Positions 35,659 to 43,808 of a stretch of DNA of 64,000 nucleotides are shown in pieces. A program made the position numbers and the translations under genes. This DNA is from Aquimarina amphilecti (lineage in GTDB: Bacteria > Bacteroidota > Bacteroidia > Flavobacteriales > Flavobacteriaceae). The stretch spans positions 210,830-274,829 of the forward strand of contig NZ_FOAB01000003.1 of the NCBI RefSeq assembly GCF_900109375.1. The letters run 5' to 3'. Numbering within the stretch: the stretch's first letter is position 1; each line of letters begins with the position of its first letter. The notes under the pieces were generated by a model. The model did not search any database. It was not told the DNA's origin and saw nothing but the letters and a program-made list of their open reading frames with translations.

Positions 35659-36812
35659 GCCTCTACTTGTAATCTTTTGATTGCTTCATTAATATTATTT
35701 TTAGTTACACACAACGAAAAACGAATATATCCTTTTCCATTACTCCCAAAAATATCACCTGGAGTTATAAAAACACTATTTTCATACAATATACTATCAA
35801 TAAACTCTACTGCATTAATACCCTCTGGTAGTTTCGCCCAGACAAACATCCCCGTTGCTGTTTTATCATACGTACATCCTAAAATTGATGCTAGTTCCCA
35901 AATTCGTTCTCTTCTTTTATTATATATAGTATTCATTTCTGAATACCAACTCTCTGAAATATTTAATGCCGCAATAGCTCCTTTTTGAATACCTTGAAAC
36001 ATCCCACTATCCATATTACTTTTCACTTTTAGAATAGCTTCTATTTTATCATCGCTTCCACTAACCATTCCTACTCGCCAGCCAGCCATATTAAATGTCT
36101 TACTTAATGAATTTAACTCTAATGCAACTTTTTTAGCTCCAGGAATCGACAAAATACTTAATGGATTATCATTTAGGATAAAACTATATGGGTTATCATT
36201 AATCAATAAAATATCATGATCGGTTGCAAAATCTATTAACTTTTTAAACAAATCAATATTACCATTAGCTCCAGTAGGCATGTGAGGATAATTAACCCAC
36301 ATAATTTTCACCTTACTAAGATCTTTCTTTGACAAAATTTCAAAATTAGGTTCCCATCCATTACCAGCTACCAAATCATAGTATATAGGCTTGGCACCAA
36401 CCAAATTAGTAACTGATGTATAGGTCGGATATCCAGGATTAGGAATCAAAACCTCATCTCCTTCATTAAGATATGCTAATGAAATGTGCATAATACCTTC
36501 TTTGGATCCCATTAAAGGCAAAATTTCATTTTCTGGATTTAAAATTACATTGTATTTAATTTTGTAAAAATCCGAAATAGCACTCCTCAATTCAGGAATC
36601 CCTTGATAACTCTGATATTTATGAGCGCCATCTAAAACGACAGCTCCTTGTATAGCTTCTACAACTTCTTTAGGCGGATCTAAATCAGGGCTACCTATCG
36701 CCATATTTAGAATTGGTTTTCCTGAAGCTGCAAGAGCTCTTACTTCTCTTAATTTTTTAGAGAAATAATACTCTTCAACTGTTTCTAGTCTTTTTGCAGT
36801 TTGAATACTCAT
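35655..36812 (-). CDS. Class I/II PLP aminotransferase, probably for aromatic amino acids
   Basis: This 385-residue fold-type I aminotransferase has the PLP lysine in SLSKTFNMAGWRVGM. PLP-contacting blocks are NPGYPTYTS, MWVNYPHMPTGA, LLINDNPYSF and the C-terminal YIRFSLC. Position between pheA and tyrA, overlapping each by four bases, suggests it transaminates phenylpyruvate and 4-hydroxyphenylpyruvate or prephenate. The preference among these cannot be told from sequence. Confidence 0.9.
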   Translation of the reverse strand: MSIQTAKRLETVEEYYFSKKLREVRALAASGKPILNMAIGSPDLDPPKEVVEAIQGAVVLDGAHKYQSYQGIPELRSAISDFYKIKYNVILNPENEILPLMGSKEGIMHISLAYLNEGDEVLIPNPGYPTYTSVTNLVGAKPIYYDLVAGNGWEPNFEILSKKDLSKVKIMWVNYPHMPTGANGNIDLFKKLIDFATDHDILLINDNPYSFILNDNPLSILSIPGAKKVALELNSLSKTFNMAGWRVGMVSGSDDKIEAILKVKSNMDSGMFQGIQKGAIAALNISESWYSEMNTIYNKRRERIWELASILGCTYDKTATGMFVWAKLPEGINAVEFIDSILYENSVFITPGDIFGSNGKGYIRFSLCVTKNNINEAIKRLQVEA

Positions 36813-37639
36813 CCGTTTTGATTTTTATATTCTCCTAAAATTTTAAGTTCTAATGCCATTATTTTTAATACTGAAACCGCTTTTTGATAATCCTCATATT
36901 TCGTAAACGTTACATCTACAAAAAAAGAGTATTTCCAAGGCATATCAATAACGGGCAATGATTGAATCTTAGTGAGATTCAACCCACAATCACTCATCAC
37001 ATTGAGAACAGTAGCTAAACTCCCTCTTTTATGATCTGTTAGAAATTTTAAGGATGCCTTGTTAATTTCTTTACTATCCACTCCAGAATCTTCTCTAGTC
37101 GTGAGTATAAAAAACCTTGTACAATTTGATTTAATTGTCTGGATTTCCTTTGCCAAAATATTTAATTGATATATGTTCGCTGCAGTTTCTCCTGCTACTG
37201 CAGCTACCCCTTTTAATCCTTGTTCTTTAATCCTTTTTGCTACATCTGCTGTATCCGAATCCTCTACCAATTTAATATGTGGTTGGTCTCTAAAAAACTC
37301 TTTGCATTGGAGCAAAGCCATTGGATGAGAATACACCTCTTTTATATCTGAAATTTCCTGTCCATTTAAAGCCATCAAACAATGATGGATTGGTTGAAAA
37401 TACTCTCCACATATTGTCAAATCGTGCTCATCAATATATGCATAATTAGGTATAATTGAACCTGCAATAGAATTCTCTATTGCCATAACCGCATCAGTAC
37501 TCTCTTTTTTCTCTAAACTATGAACCAGTTCCTGAAAAGACATACATTCATCAATATCTATTTGATCACCAAAATATGCTTGGGCAACCCCATGATGATA
37601 CGATCCTTTTATTCCTTGTATGGCAACTTTTTTTCTCAA
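36809..37639 (-). CDS. pheA: PheA, prephenate dehydratase
   Basis: PheA turns prephenate into phenylpyruvate, the phenylalanine branch. The 276 residues have the periplasmic-binding-like catalytic domain with SNCTRFFIL (catalytic Thr174-Arg175-Phe176) and a C-terminal ACT domain (about 195-272). The ACT ligand motif usually written ESRP reads QSLP at 226-229, and GALV reads GSLA, so allosteric Phe binding may be altered. The start codon is TTG, with no ATG available before residue 33. It is the first structural gene after the attenuator; only 20 bases separate the terminator T-run from the TTG. Confidence 0.94.
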   Translation of the reverse strand: MRKKVAIQGIKGSYHHGVAQAYFGDQIDIDECMSFQELVHSLEKKESTDAVMAIENSIAGSIIPNYAYIDEHDLTICGEYFQPIHHCLMALNGQEISDIKEVYSHPMALLQCKEFFRDQPHIKLVEDSDTADVAKRIKEQGLKGVAAVAGETAANIYQLNILAKEIQTIKSNCTRFFILTTREDSGVDSKEINKASLKFLTDHKRGSLATVLNVMSDCGLNLTKIQSLPVIDMPWKYSFFVDVTFTKYEDYQKAVSVLKIMALELKILGEYKNQNG

Positions 37640-37659
37640 ACGTTTTAAATTTTGATTTC

Positions 37660-37689
37660 AAAAAAAAATCCCGATTTTTCATCGGGATT
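37660..37689 (-). terminator. Attenuator terminator hairpin of the pheA operon leader
   Basis: On the minus strand AATCCCGAT (37689-37681), loop GAAAA, ATCGGGATT (37675-37667) form a 9-bp stem running into nine consecutive T. It lies between the leader peptide and pheA. The first arm can instead pair with ATCGGGAT at 37734-37727, so terminator and antiterminator exclude each other. Confidence 0.93.
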
Positions 37690-37734
37690 CTAATTTTATA
37701 AATTTTGCTTATTTATTTACATAGCGATCCCGAT
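37681..37734 (-). promoter_or_regulatory. Antiterminator hairpin of the pheA operon leader
   Basis: ATCGGGAT at 37734-37727, inside the last codons of the leader peptide, is perfectly complementary to ATCCCGAT at 37688-37681, the first arm of the terminator. A ribosome stalled on the Phe/Tyr codons upstream leaves this arm free, so the antiterminator forms. A ribosome that reaches the stop codon at 37719-37717 covers it and lets the terminator form. A weaker upstream arm CCGAT at 37771-37767 could pair with the same ATCGG. Confidence 0.88.
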
Positions 37735-37794
37735 CTTGCTTTTAAAATAAAAGAAGAAAAAATAAAATCGGTTCCAAGTAAACAAATTGCTCAT
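37717..37794 (-). CDS. Phe/Tyr-rich leader peptide of the pheA operon
   Basis: A 25-codon reading frame runs from ATG at 37794 to TAA at 37717. The product starts MSNLFTWN and then reads RFYFFFFYFK, so eight successive codons are for Phe or Tyr (six Phe, two Tyr), after an earlier Phe and a Trp. It ends KSKIGIAM. Such control-codon runs are the hallmark of leader peptides of amino acid biosynthetic attenuators. The last seven codons overlap the antiterminator arm, as the mechanism requires. The peptide itself is expected to have no function beyond ribosome stalling when charged Phe- or Tyr-tRNA is scarce. Confidence 0.92.
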   Translation of the reverse strand: MSNLFTWNRFYFFFFYFKSKIGIAM

Positions 37795-37815
37795 TGTTGT
37801 TTCTTTAATACGTTG

Positions 37816-37844
37816 CTAAATTAGATAAAACTATTACCATACAA
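37816..37844 (-). promoter_or_regulatory. Predicted promoter of the pheA operon
   Basis: On the minus strand TTG (37844-37842), an 18-base spacer and TAATTTAG (37823-37816) fit the Bacteroidota -33/-7 pair TTG and TAnnTTTG with one mismatch. Initiation would be near 37810, about 15 bases before the leader peptide ATG. Confidence 0.7.
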
Positions 37845-37860
37845 AATATTTTTTTGTTTT

Positions 37861-37919
37861 TTTCATTGATTCCAAGCTATTATCATCAAATATCAAATTT
37901 CTAACAAGAATCAATGAAA
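37861..37919. repeat. Perfect 12-bp inverted repeat upstream of the pheA promoter
   Basis: TTTCATTGATTC (37861-37872) and GAATCAATGAAA (37908-37919) are exact inverted copies 35 bases apart. The element lies between the kbl stop and the pheA promoter. No T-run follows on the minus strand, so it is a poor kbl terminator; an operator is possible. Confidence 0.7.
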
Positions 37920-37987
37920 TATTTTAAATAAACTAACCCGTATAGTAAGAATCTTTTAAGTTTTACAACACTAACAAACGTTAGTAA

Positions 37988-39175
37988 TTATATTACTCCC
38001 AGCTCTTTACCTACTTTAGTAAATGCTTTCACTGCCTTTTCCAGATGTTGTCGATCATGTCCAGCAGACAATTGCACTCTAATTCGGGCTTTGCCTTTTG
38101 GAACCACTGGATAGAAAAACCCAATAACATAAATTCCTTCATCTAATAATTTGGCAGCGAACTCTTGCGCTAATGTAGCTTCATATAGCATTACCGGAAC
38201 TATTGGGTGATCACCAGAAACTATATCAAACCCTGCTGCAGTCATTTCTGATCTAAAATATTTAGTATTTTCCTCTAGTTTATCTCTTAGAACAGTTGAA
38301 GAACTTAATAAATCCAACACTTTAATTGAAGCTCCTACAATCGAAGGAGCTACTGTATTAGAAAACAAATAAGGTCTAGATCGTTGTCTTAACATATCTA
38401 CGATTTCTTTTCTTGCAGCTGTAAAACCACCAGAAGCTCCACCAAGTGCTTTACCATAGGTTCCCGTGATAATATCAATTCTACCCATTACATTTCGATA
38501 CTCATGAGTACCACGACCTGTTTTTCCCAGAAAACCTGTAGAATGACATTCATCTATCATTACCATAGCTTCATACGTATCTGCCAAATCACAAATTTTA
38601 TCTAATTGTGCAATGGTACCATCCATAGAAAAGGAACCATCGGTTACAATTAATATCCTTCTAGATCCTTTTGCTGACTGTAATTGTTTTTCGAGGTCAA
38701 CCATATTATTATGCTCATATCTAAAACGTTTTGCTTTACATAATCGAATCCCATCAATTATAGATGCATGATTAAGTGAGTCTGAAATAATCGCATCTTC
38801 TGCTGTAAGGATAGGTTCAAAAACACCTCCATTAGCATCAAAAGCTGCCGCATATAGAATACAATCTTCCATTCCTAAAAATTCTGCAGTTTTTCGTTCT
38901 AATTCTTTATGGATATCTTGCGTACCGCAAATAAATCGAACAGAAGATAATCCATACCCATGAGAATCAATAGCATCCTTACCTGCTTTTATAACATCTG
39001 GATGAGATGAAAGCCCTAGATAATTGTTTGCACAAAAATTTAAAACATGTTTTGTATTTGTAGTATCTATTTCCGCTCCTTGTGGGGTAGTTATTATTCT
39101 TTCTGATTTATATAAACCTGCCGATTTAATCTCGTCTAGCTCTTTTTGTAAATCGTCTTTAATATTTGAAAACAT
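37988..39175 (-). CDS. kbl: Kbl, glycine C-acetyltransferase (2-amino-3-ketobutyrate CoA ligase)
   Basis: Kbl cleaves 2-amino-3-oxobutanoate with CoA to glycine and acetyl-CoA, the second step of threonine breakdown. The 395 residues show the alpha-oxoamine synthase signatures [35 protein letters not shown], the PLP lysine in [14 protein letters not shown] and [10 protein letters not shown]. It follows tdh after 65 bases, the usual pairing. Confidence 0.95.
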   Translation of the reverse strand: MFSNIKDDLQKELDEIKSAGLYKSERIITTPQGAEIDTTNTKHVLNFCANNYLGLSSHPDVIKAGKDAIDSHGYGLSSVRFICGTQDIHKELERKTAEFLGMEDCILYAAAFDANGGVFEPILTAEDAIISDSLNHASIIDGIRLCKAKRFRYEHNNMVDLEKQLQSAKGSRRILIVTDGSFSMDGTIAQLDKICDLADTYEAMVMIDECHSTGFLGKTGRGTHEYRNVMGRIDIITGTYGKALGGASGGFTAARKEIVDMLRQRSRPYLFSNTVAPSIVGASIKVLDLLSSSTVLRDKLEENTKYFRSEMTAAGFDIVSGDHPIVPVMLYEATLAQEFAAKLLDEGIYVIGFFYPVVPKGKARIRVQLSAGHDRQHLEKAVKAFTKVGKELGVI

Positions 39176-39240
39176 TATGGTATTCTTTATTTTATTATTT
39201 ACTAATTAAATTCAAATTGTAAGTCTATTAAACAAGACTA

Positions 39241-40215
39241 CTAAAATATCAAAAGCTCTTTACTTTTAGAACCTTTCTTATACTTCTTCTGAAGTTTTTC
39301 GATCATTATCTCAGTAATATCTTTAAGATCATAACGAGGTTGCCATCCCCATTCTTTTTTAGCAGATGCATCATCAATTGATTTTGGCCATCTAGAAGCT
39401 ATTTCTTGTCTGAAATCAGGTTTATAGTTTACTTTAAAATCTGGATATAATTTACGAATTTCGGAAACAACTTCTTCAGGAGAAAAACTAATTCCAGCTA
39501 TATTATATGAAGTTCTTACTGTAATACTATCTTTAGGAGCTTCCATTAGTTCAATAGTAGCTCTTATAGCATCATCCATAAAAATCATAGGAAGCATTGT
39601 GTCTTGTTTCAAAAAACATTCAAACTCTTCTTCTAATACCGCTTTGTGGTATATATCCACTGCATAATCTGTAGTTCCGCCTCCAGGTAATGATTGATAG
39701 CCTATTACACCTGGATATCGAATTGATCTAACATCTAAGCCATATCTTAGAAAATAATATTGTGCCCAGTTTTCTCCAGCTGCCTTACTAATACCATACA
39801 CTGTTGCCGGATTAAGGTATGCATTATCAGGTGTATTATCTAAAGGTGCTCCTTCCCCAAATACAGCAATTGAACTAGGAAAAAATACTTTATCTATATT
39901 ATTTTCTCTTGATACCTCTAGAACATTAAACAGAGTTTTCATATTAATATCCCAAGTAGCCAGAGGTGTTTCTTCTCCTTTAGCCGATAAAATTGCAGCC
40001 AAATGATAAATTTGGGTAATCTTGTATCTCTCTACAACTTCCTGAATCCTATTCTTATTAGTAGCATCAATGATCTCGAATATCCCCTTATATTCCTCAT
40101 TTTGTCTAAGGTCTGAAGCTATTACATTTTCTATAGTATATTTTTTTTGAAGTTCTTTTGTCAAAACAGAACCAAGTTGTCCATTTGCTCCAATCACTAA
40201 AACTTTTGTATCCAT
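39241..40215 (-). CDS. L-threonine 3-dehydrogenase, NAD-dependent epimerase type
   Basis: This 324-residue extended short-chain dehydrogenase/epimerase oxidises L-threonine to 2-amino-3-oxobutanoate. It has the NAD loop VIGANGQLGSVL, a DxR-type acidic residue after strand 2 (ASDLRQ), the catalytic YGISK with upstream FPSSIAVFG, and the GGTTDYAVDIYH region. Epimerase-like threonine dehydrogenases differ from the zinc-dependent Tdh of Escherichia coli. Adjacency to kbl makes the assignment strong. It is divergent from an Lrp/AsnC regulator. Confidence 0.92.
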   Translation of the reverse strand: MDTKVLVIGANGQLGSVLTKELQKKYTIENVIASDLRQNEEYKGIFEIIDATNKNRIQEVVERYKITQIYHLAAILSAKGEETPLATWDINMKTLFNVLEVSRENNIDKVFFPSSIAVFGEGAPLDNTPDNAYLNPATVYGISKAAGENWAQYYFLRYGLDVRSIRYPGVIGYQSLPGGGTTDYAVDIYHKAVLEEEFECFLKQDTMLPMIFMDDAIRATIELMEAPKDSITVRTSYNIAGISFSPEEVVSEIRKLYPDFKVNYKPDFRQEIASRWPKSIDDASAKKEWGWQPRYDLKDITEIMIEKLQKKYKKGSKSKELLIF

Positions 40216-40399
40216 ATCCCTCTTAAAATTTTAACACTTAACAAGCATTATTCACTTACTAAATTACTAATAGCAACTTTTATATCCGATTTTAATTAAT
40301 ATTTAAGTAATTATTCCTTTATATTTAATATTATTAAGTTTTATTTACTTTTATCACTAACATGACTAGCAATTTTGAAGTAATTTTTAATCGACATTA

Positions 40400-40861
40400 A
40401 TGGACCAATTAGATCAAACCGATATCACAATCCTTAGAATTTTGCAAAAAGATTCTAAAAAAACAGCTAAAGAGATTGCTACTATCTTGAACTTAACACC
40501 TTCTCCCGTTTATGAAAGAGTTAGAAGACTAGAAAAGCAAGGTTTTATAAAAAAATATGTAGCAATTTTAGACAAAAAGCTCATAGATAGATCAATAACT
40601 ACTATTTGTCAGGTATCAATGAGATATCACAATGAGGCATTTATTGAAAAATTCGAAGAACAAATTCAAAATCTAGATGAAGTTCAGGAGTGTTATCATA
40701 TGGCTGGTCAGGTAGATTTCGTTTTAAAAATTCATACTAAAAGCTTAGAAGAATATCACGATTTTGTAAAGACCAAACTTTCTAAAATTGAAAATATTGG
40801 AGTTTTAAATAGCACATTTGTTTTAAAAGAAATCAAGCATTCATCTGAGTTTTATATCTAA
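40400..40861 (+). CDS. Lrp/AsnC-family transcriptional regulator
   Basis: This 153-residue regulator has an N-terminal winged helix-turn-helix (about 1-60, ILRILQKDSKKTAKEIATIL in parts, then SPVYERVRRLEKQGFIKKY) and a C-terminal RAM ligand-binding domain (about 65-150). It is divergent from tdh-kbl with a 184-base gap, so control of threonine catabolism is the obvious guess; its effector is unknown. Its stop interlocks with that of the convergent GH1 gene (shared CTAA, 40858-40861). Confidence 0.93.
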   Translation: MDQLDQTDITILRILQKDSKKTAKEIATILNLTPSPVYERVRRLEKQGFIKKYVAILDKKLIDRSITTICQVSMRYHNEAFIEKFEEQIQNLDEVQECYHMAGQVDFVLKIHTKSLEEYHDFVKTKLSKIENIGVLNSTFVLKEIKHSSEFYI

Positions 40862-42174
40862 ACTGAATTGCTTGACAGATAATCTTTGAGCCAGAATGCT
40901 GTTTTTTTCATTTTTCGATTTAATGTCTTTTTATCCATGCTTACTATTCCGAACCTTGGAACATAACCTTCTGCCCATTCAAAATTATCAACTAGAGTCC
41001 AGAGCAAAATTCCTTTTAGATTAATTCCTTTATCAACAACCTTGTTCATACCATTAATAATCTTTTTATAATATTCAATTCGTTCAGAATCATCTTCTTT
41101 TTCTGATAATGCTATTCCACATTCTGAAAGCCACAAAGGTTTTTTCGGATCATAATTCGAAAATCTTTCTAAAAAATATTGAACTCCTTCTGGATATGTT
41201 TCCCATCCCATAACAGAAACAGGAACTTTTCTTTTTTTTGGCGTGACCAAAACACTTCCCAAATAAGGAATATACCAAGCACTTCTGACAACCTCTCTTG
41301 CATACGTTTGGATTCCCCAAAAGTCAAAATCAACTTTCATTTCCTCCATATCACCATCTTTTATAAATTTCTTAAATCTTTTTACAAGAGGTAGTTCTTT
41401 TTCAGGATATCCTAAACCAATATATGGTTCTATGCATAGACGATTCATTAATGCATCAATCCTCTTAGCGGCCTTTAGATCTTTTCTTTGATTAGAGTAG
41501 GAGTCAATTTTCGTACAGCTAACAGCAGTTCCTACTTCTAATCCTTTTCTTTCTTTTAAAATCCTATGACCTTTGGCTTGAGCTAATAACATATGATGAA
41601 TACTAGCGCTAAAGTTTTTAATCCCACGTTTTCCGGGAGCATGTATTCCTAAAAAATAACCTGCTCCAACACAAACAATAGCTTCATTAAGAAGTATCCA
41701 TTTTTTTACACGATCCGAAAAATGATCTTTAAGGAGTGTAATATAATTTTCATAATCAATAATTATTTCTCTATTCCTCCAACCACCTTTATCTTGTAAA
41801 TTTTGTGGTAAATCCCAATGATATGTAGTAATCCAAGGTTCAATACCAACTTCTAAGCAATAATCGATTACCTTGTTATAAAATGCTATCCCTTTTTTAT
41901 TTATTGACCCCGTACCTTTAGGTAAAACTCTTGACCATGAAATAGAAAAACGAAAAATTTTTAGACCTATATCAATTGACAGGTCAATATCTTCTTTATA
42001 ACGATCGTAAAAATTTGTCGCTATCTGGTTATTGGATTTATCTTTAATTTTATGAGACTTCTTCGTAAATGTATCCCATATGGAAGGGCCTCTACCATCT
42101 CGGTCATGGGCTCCTTCAGTTTGAGCCGCGGCAATTGTGACACCCCAAACAAGATGATCGGTATTACTATCCAT
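40858..42174 (-). CDS. GH1-family glycosidase (beta-glucosidase-like)
   Basis: The product is 438 residues from the ATG at 42174; a TTG two codons earlier is less likely. It is a TIM-barrel GH1 enzyme without a signal peptide, so cytoplasmic. Family landmarks are AAAQTEGAHDRDGRGPSIWD, RFSISWSRVLPKG, TTYHWDLPQNLQDKGGW and LVDNFEWAEGYVPRFGIV. The acid/base motif reads LLNEA instead of NEP (Glu164) and the nucleophile motif LSECG instead of TENG (Glu351). Both glutamates are present, so activity is likely, though the altered neighbours suggest an unusual substrate or subfamily. Confidence 0.9.
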   Translation of the reverse strand: MDSNTDHLVWGVTIAAAQTEGAHDRDGRGPSIWDTFTKKSHKIKDKSNNQIATNFYDRYKEDIDLSIDIGLKIFRFSISWSRVLPKGTGSINKKGIAFYNKVIDYCLEVGIEPWITTYHWDLPQNLQDKGGWRNREIIIDYENYITLLKDHFSDRVKKWILLNEAIVCVGAGYFLGIHAPGKRGIKNFSASIHHMLLAQAKGHRILKERKGLEVGTAVSCTKIDSYSNQRKDLKAAKRIDALMNRLCIEPYIGLGYPEKELPLVKRFKKFIKDGDMEEMKVDFDFWGIQTYAREVVRSAWYIPYLGSVLVTPKKRKVPVSVMGWETYPEGVQYFLERFSNYDPKKPLWLSECGIALSEKEDDSERIEYYKKIINGMNKVVDKGINLKGILLWTLVDNFEWAEGYVPRFGIVSMDKKTLNRKMKKTAFWLKDYLSSNSV

Positions 42175-42494
42175 CGACAAGTAGAATACTATGAGAAAAT
42201 AATCATTAATGTTTGAACAAACCCTTCTTAATAAAAAGGAATATCACAAAAAAAACAGCTTGCTGCATACCACATACCAACTTGGTAAAAAAACGCACTA
42301 TGCTATTACTTAATTTATCAATTAACATATTAACTAGCTTTAGTTTATAAATTTAAAGAAATACATTACGCATAGTTTTACTTAAATATTATCTTAATGT
42401 TATTGATCAGTTTTTCATTTTTTTATTGGTTGTGTACACAATAAATATCGTTTTATGTACTTTTGAACATAACAGGTAGTTATAATACATATTT
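42175..42494. other. Divergent intergenic region between GH1 gene and gldA
   Basis: There is no gene. A -7 element TACTTTTG lies at 42458-42465 (plus strand), 29 bases before gldA; the nearest TTG (42430-42432) is 25 bases away, longer than usual. On the GH1 side I found only a short palindrome GTTTGAACAAAC close to the start codon. Confidence 0.5.
42458..42465 (+). promoter_or_regulatory. Likely gldA -7 promoter element
   Basis: TACTTTTG matches TAnnTTTG 29 bases before the gldA ATG. The -33 element is unclear. Confidence 0.55.
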
Positions 42495-43388
42495 ATGTCA
42501 ATTTCAGTTTCAAATATTACGAAGATATATGATAATCAAAACGCCCTAAAAGAAGTTTCTTTTAAGGTAAATCAAGGTGAAATTGTTGGGTTTTTAGGCC
42601 CCAATGGTGCAGGAAAATCTACGATGATGAAAATCTTAACTACCTATTTGGATCCTACAGAAGGAGAAGCGTTGGTTAATGGTTATAACATACAGACACA
42701 ATCTATAGAAGTACAGCGAAGTGTTGGATATCTTCCCGAACATAATCCGTTATATTTAGAAATGTATGTTAGAGAATATTTATTATTTAATGCACAAGTA
42801 TATAAAATTCCTAAATCTAGAATAGAAGAAGTAATTATATTGACAGGCCTTCTACCTGAATCAAATAAAAAAATTAGTCAATTATCTAAAGGGTACCGGC
42901 AACGTGTTGGATTGGCTTGTGCTTTATTACATGATCCAAAAGTTTTGATACTCGATGAACCAACAACAGGTCTTGATCCTAATCAATTAGTAGAAATAAG
43001 AGAACTCATCAAATCTGTTGGAAGAGAAAAAACAGTCTTTCTATCCACACACATCATGCAAGAAGTTGAAGCGATGTGTGATAGAGTAATCATTATTGAT
43101 CAAGGAGAAATAGTAGCTGATAAAAATTTAAACGAAATGACTGATCAAATGGATCAACTTATAGAAGTTGAATTTGATTATAGAGTCGAGGAAGCATTTT
43201 TATTGAAATTTGATCACATCAAAGATGTGAAGAACATTCACGGTTTTATTTATCAACTTACATTTGATACCACCACCGATATGAGATCCGCGGTTTTTGA
43301 TTTTGCCCATGATAACGAATTAAAAATCCTTCAACTTTCCAGAAAAAATAAAGATTTAGAAAGTTTATTTAGAGAATTAACTAAATAA
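42495..43388 (+). CDS. gldA: GldA, gliding-motility ABC transporter ATPase
   Basis: GldA is the ATP-binding subunit of the ABC transporter GldA-GldF-GldG linked to gliding. The 297 residues have Walker A GPNGAGKST, the signature block LSKGYRQRVGLA, Walker B VLILDEPTTGLDP and the H-loop STHIMQEVE. The N-terminus SISVSNITKIYDNQNALKEV and the C-terminal SRKNKDLESLFRELT match the GldA subfamily. gldF and gldG are not in the window; in several Flavobacteria gldA is separate from them. It ends 12 bases from a convergent receiver gene. Confidence 0.92.
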   Translation: MSISVSNITKIYDNQNALKEVSFKVNQGEIVGFLGPNGAGKSTMMKILTTYLDPTEGEALVNGYNIQTQSIEVQRSVGYLPEHNPLYLEMYVREYLLFNAQVYKIPKSRIEEVIILTGLLPESNKKISQLSKGYRQRVGLACALLHDPKVLILDEPTTGLDPNQLVEIRELIKSVGREKTVFLSTHIMQEVEAMCDRVIIIDQGEIVADKNLNEMTDQMDQLIEVEFDYRVEEAFLLKFDHIKDVKNIHGFIYQLTFDTTTDMRSAVFDFAHDNELKILQLSRKNKDLESLFRELTK

Positions 43389-43400
43389 TACTTTCAAAAT

Positions 43401-43808
43401 TTAGTTTAGAGCATTTTCAAAATCGTACAAAACCTCTTTTAGTTTTGAAACAGATATAGGTTTTACAATATAATCACTAACTCCCTCATAGGACTTCGCT
43501 TTTAAAACATCTTCTGGATCAACAGATGAAGAAACAACATAAATAAGAATTTCTTTTTCGCAAGGTATCTTAATAAATTCATCCAAAAACTGCCATCCAT
43601 CCAATATTGGCATATTTAAATCCAATAAAATAATATCTGGTAATTTTTCTTTTGCAGAAATAATTGCTCCTAAATTATTTAATGCCTCTTGGCCGTTTTT
43701 AAAAACCATGATTCCTTCACAAAAGTCAATTAACTGCATAACCTTTTTGATCCCAAAAACAAAAATGGGATCATCATCTATAACACAAGCAATATCAATT
43801 CTTCTCAT
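43401..43808 (-). CDS. Single-domain response regulator (CheY-like receiver)
   Basis: This is a 135-residue receiver with no output domain. The acidic pocket VIDDDP (residues 9-14), phosphoacceptor Asp63 (ILLDLNMPILDGW), the SSS segment and Lys116 (YIVKPISV) are all intact. It overlaps the end of the histidine kinase gene by 14 bases, so the two are almost certainly a cognate pair. With no output domain it probably acts by protein contact, as in chemotaxis-like or phosphorelay systems. Confidence 0.92.
   Translation of the reverse strand: MRRIDIACVIDDDPIFVFGIKKVMQLIDFCEGIMVFKNGQEALNNLGAIISAKEKLPDIILLDLNMPILDGWQFLDEFIKIPCEKEILIYVVSSSVDPEDVLKAKSYEGVSDYIVKPISVSKLKEVLYDFENALN

Noticed and set aside
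37861..37919. Terminator for kbl
   Set aside because: The inverted repeat has a 35-base loop and is followed by A rather than T on the minus strand.
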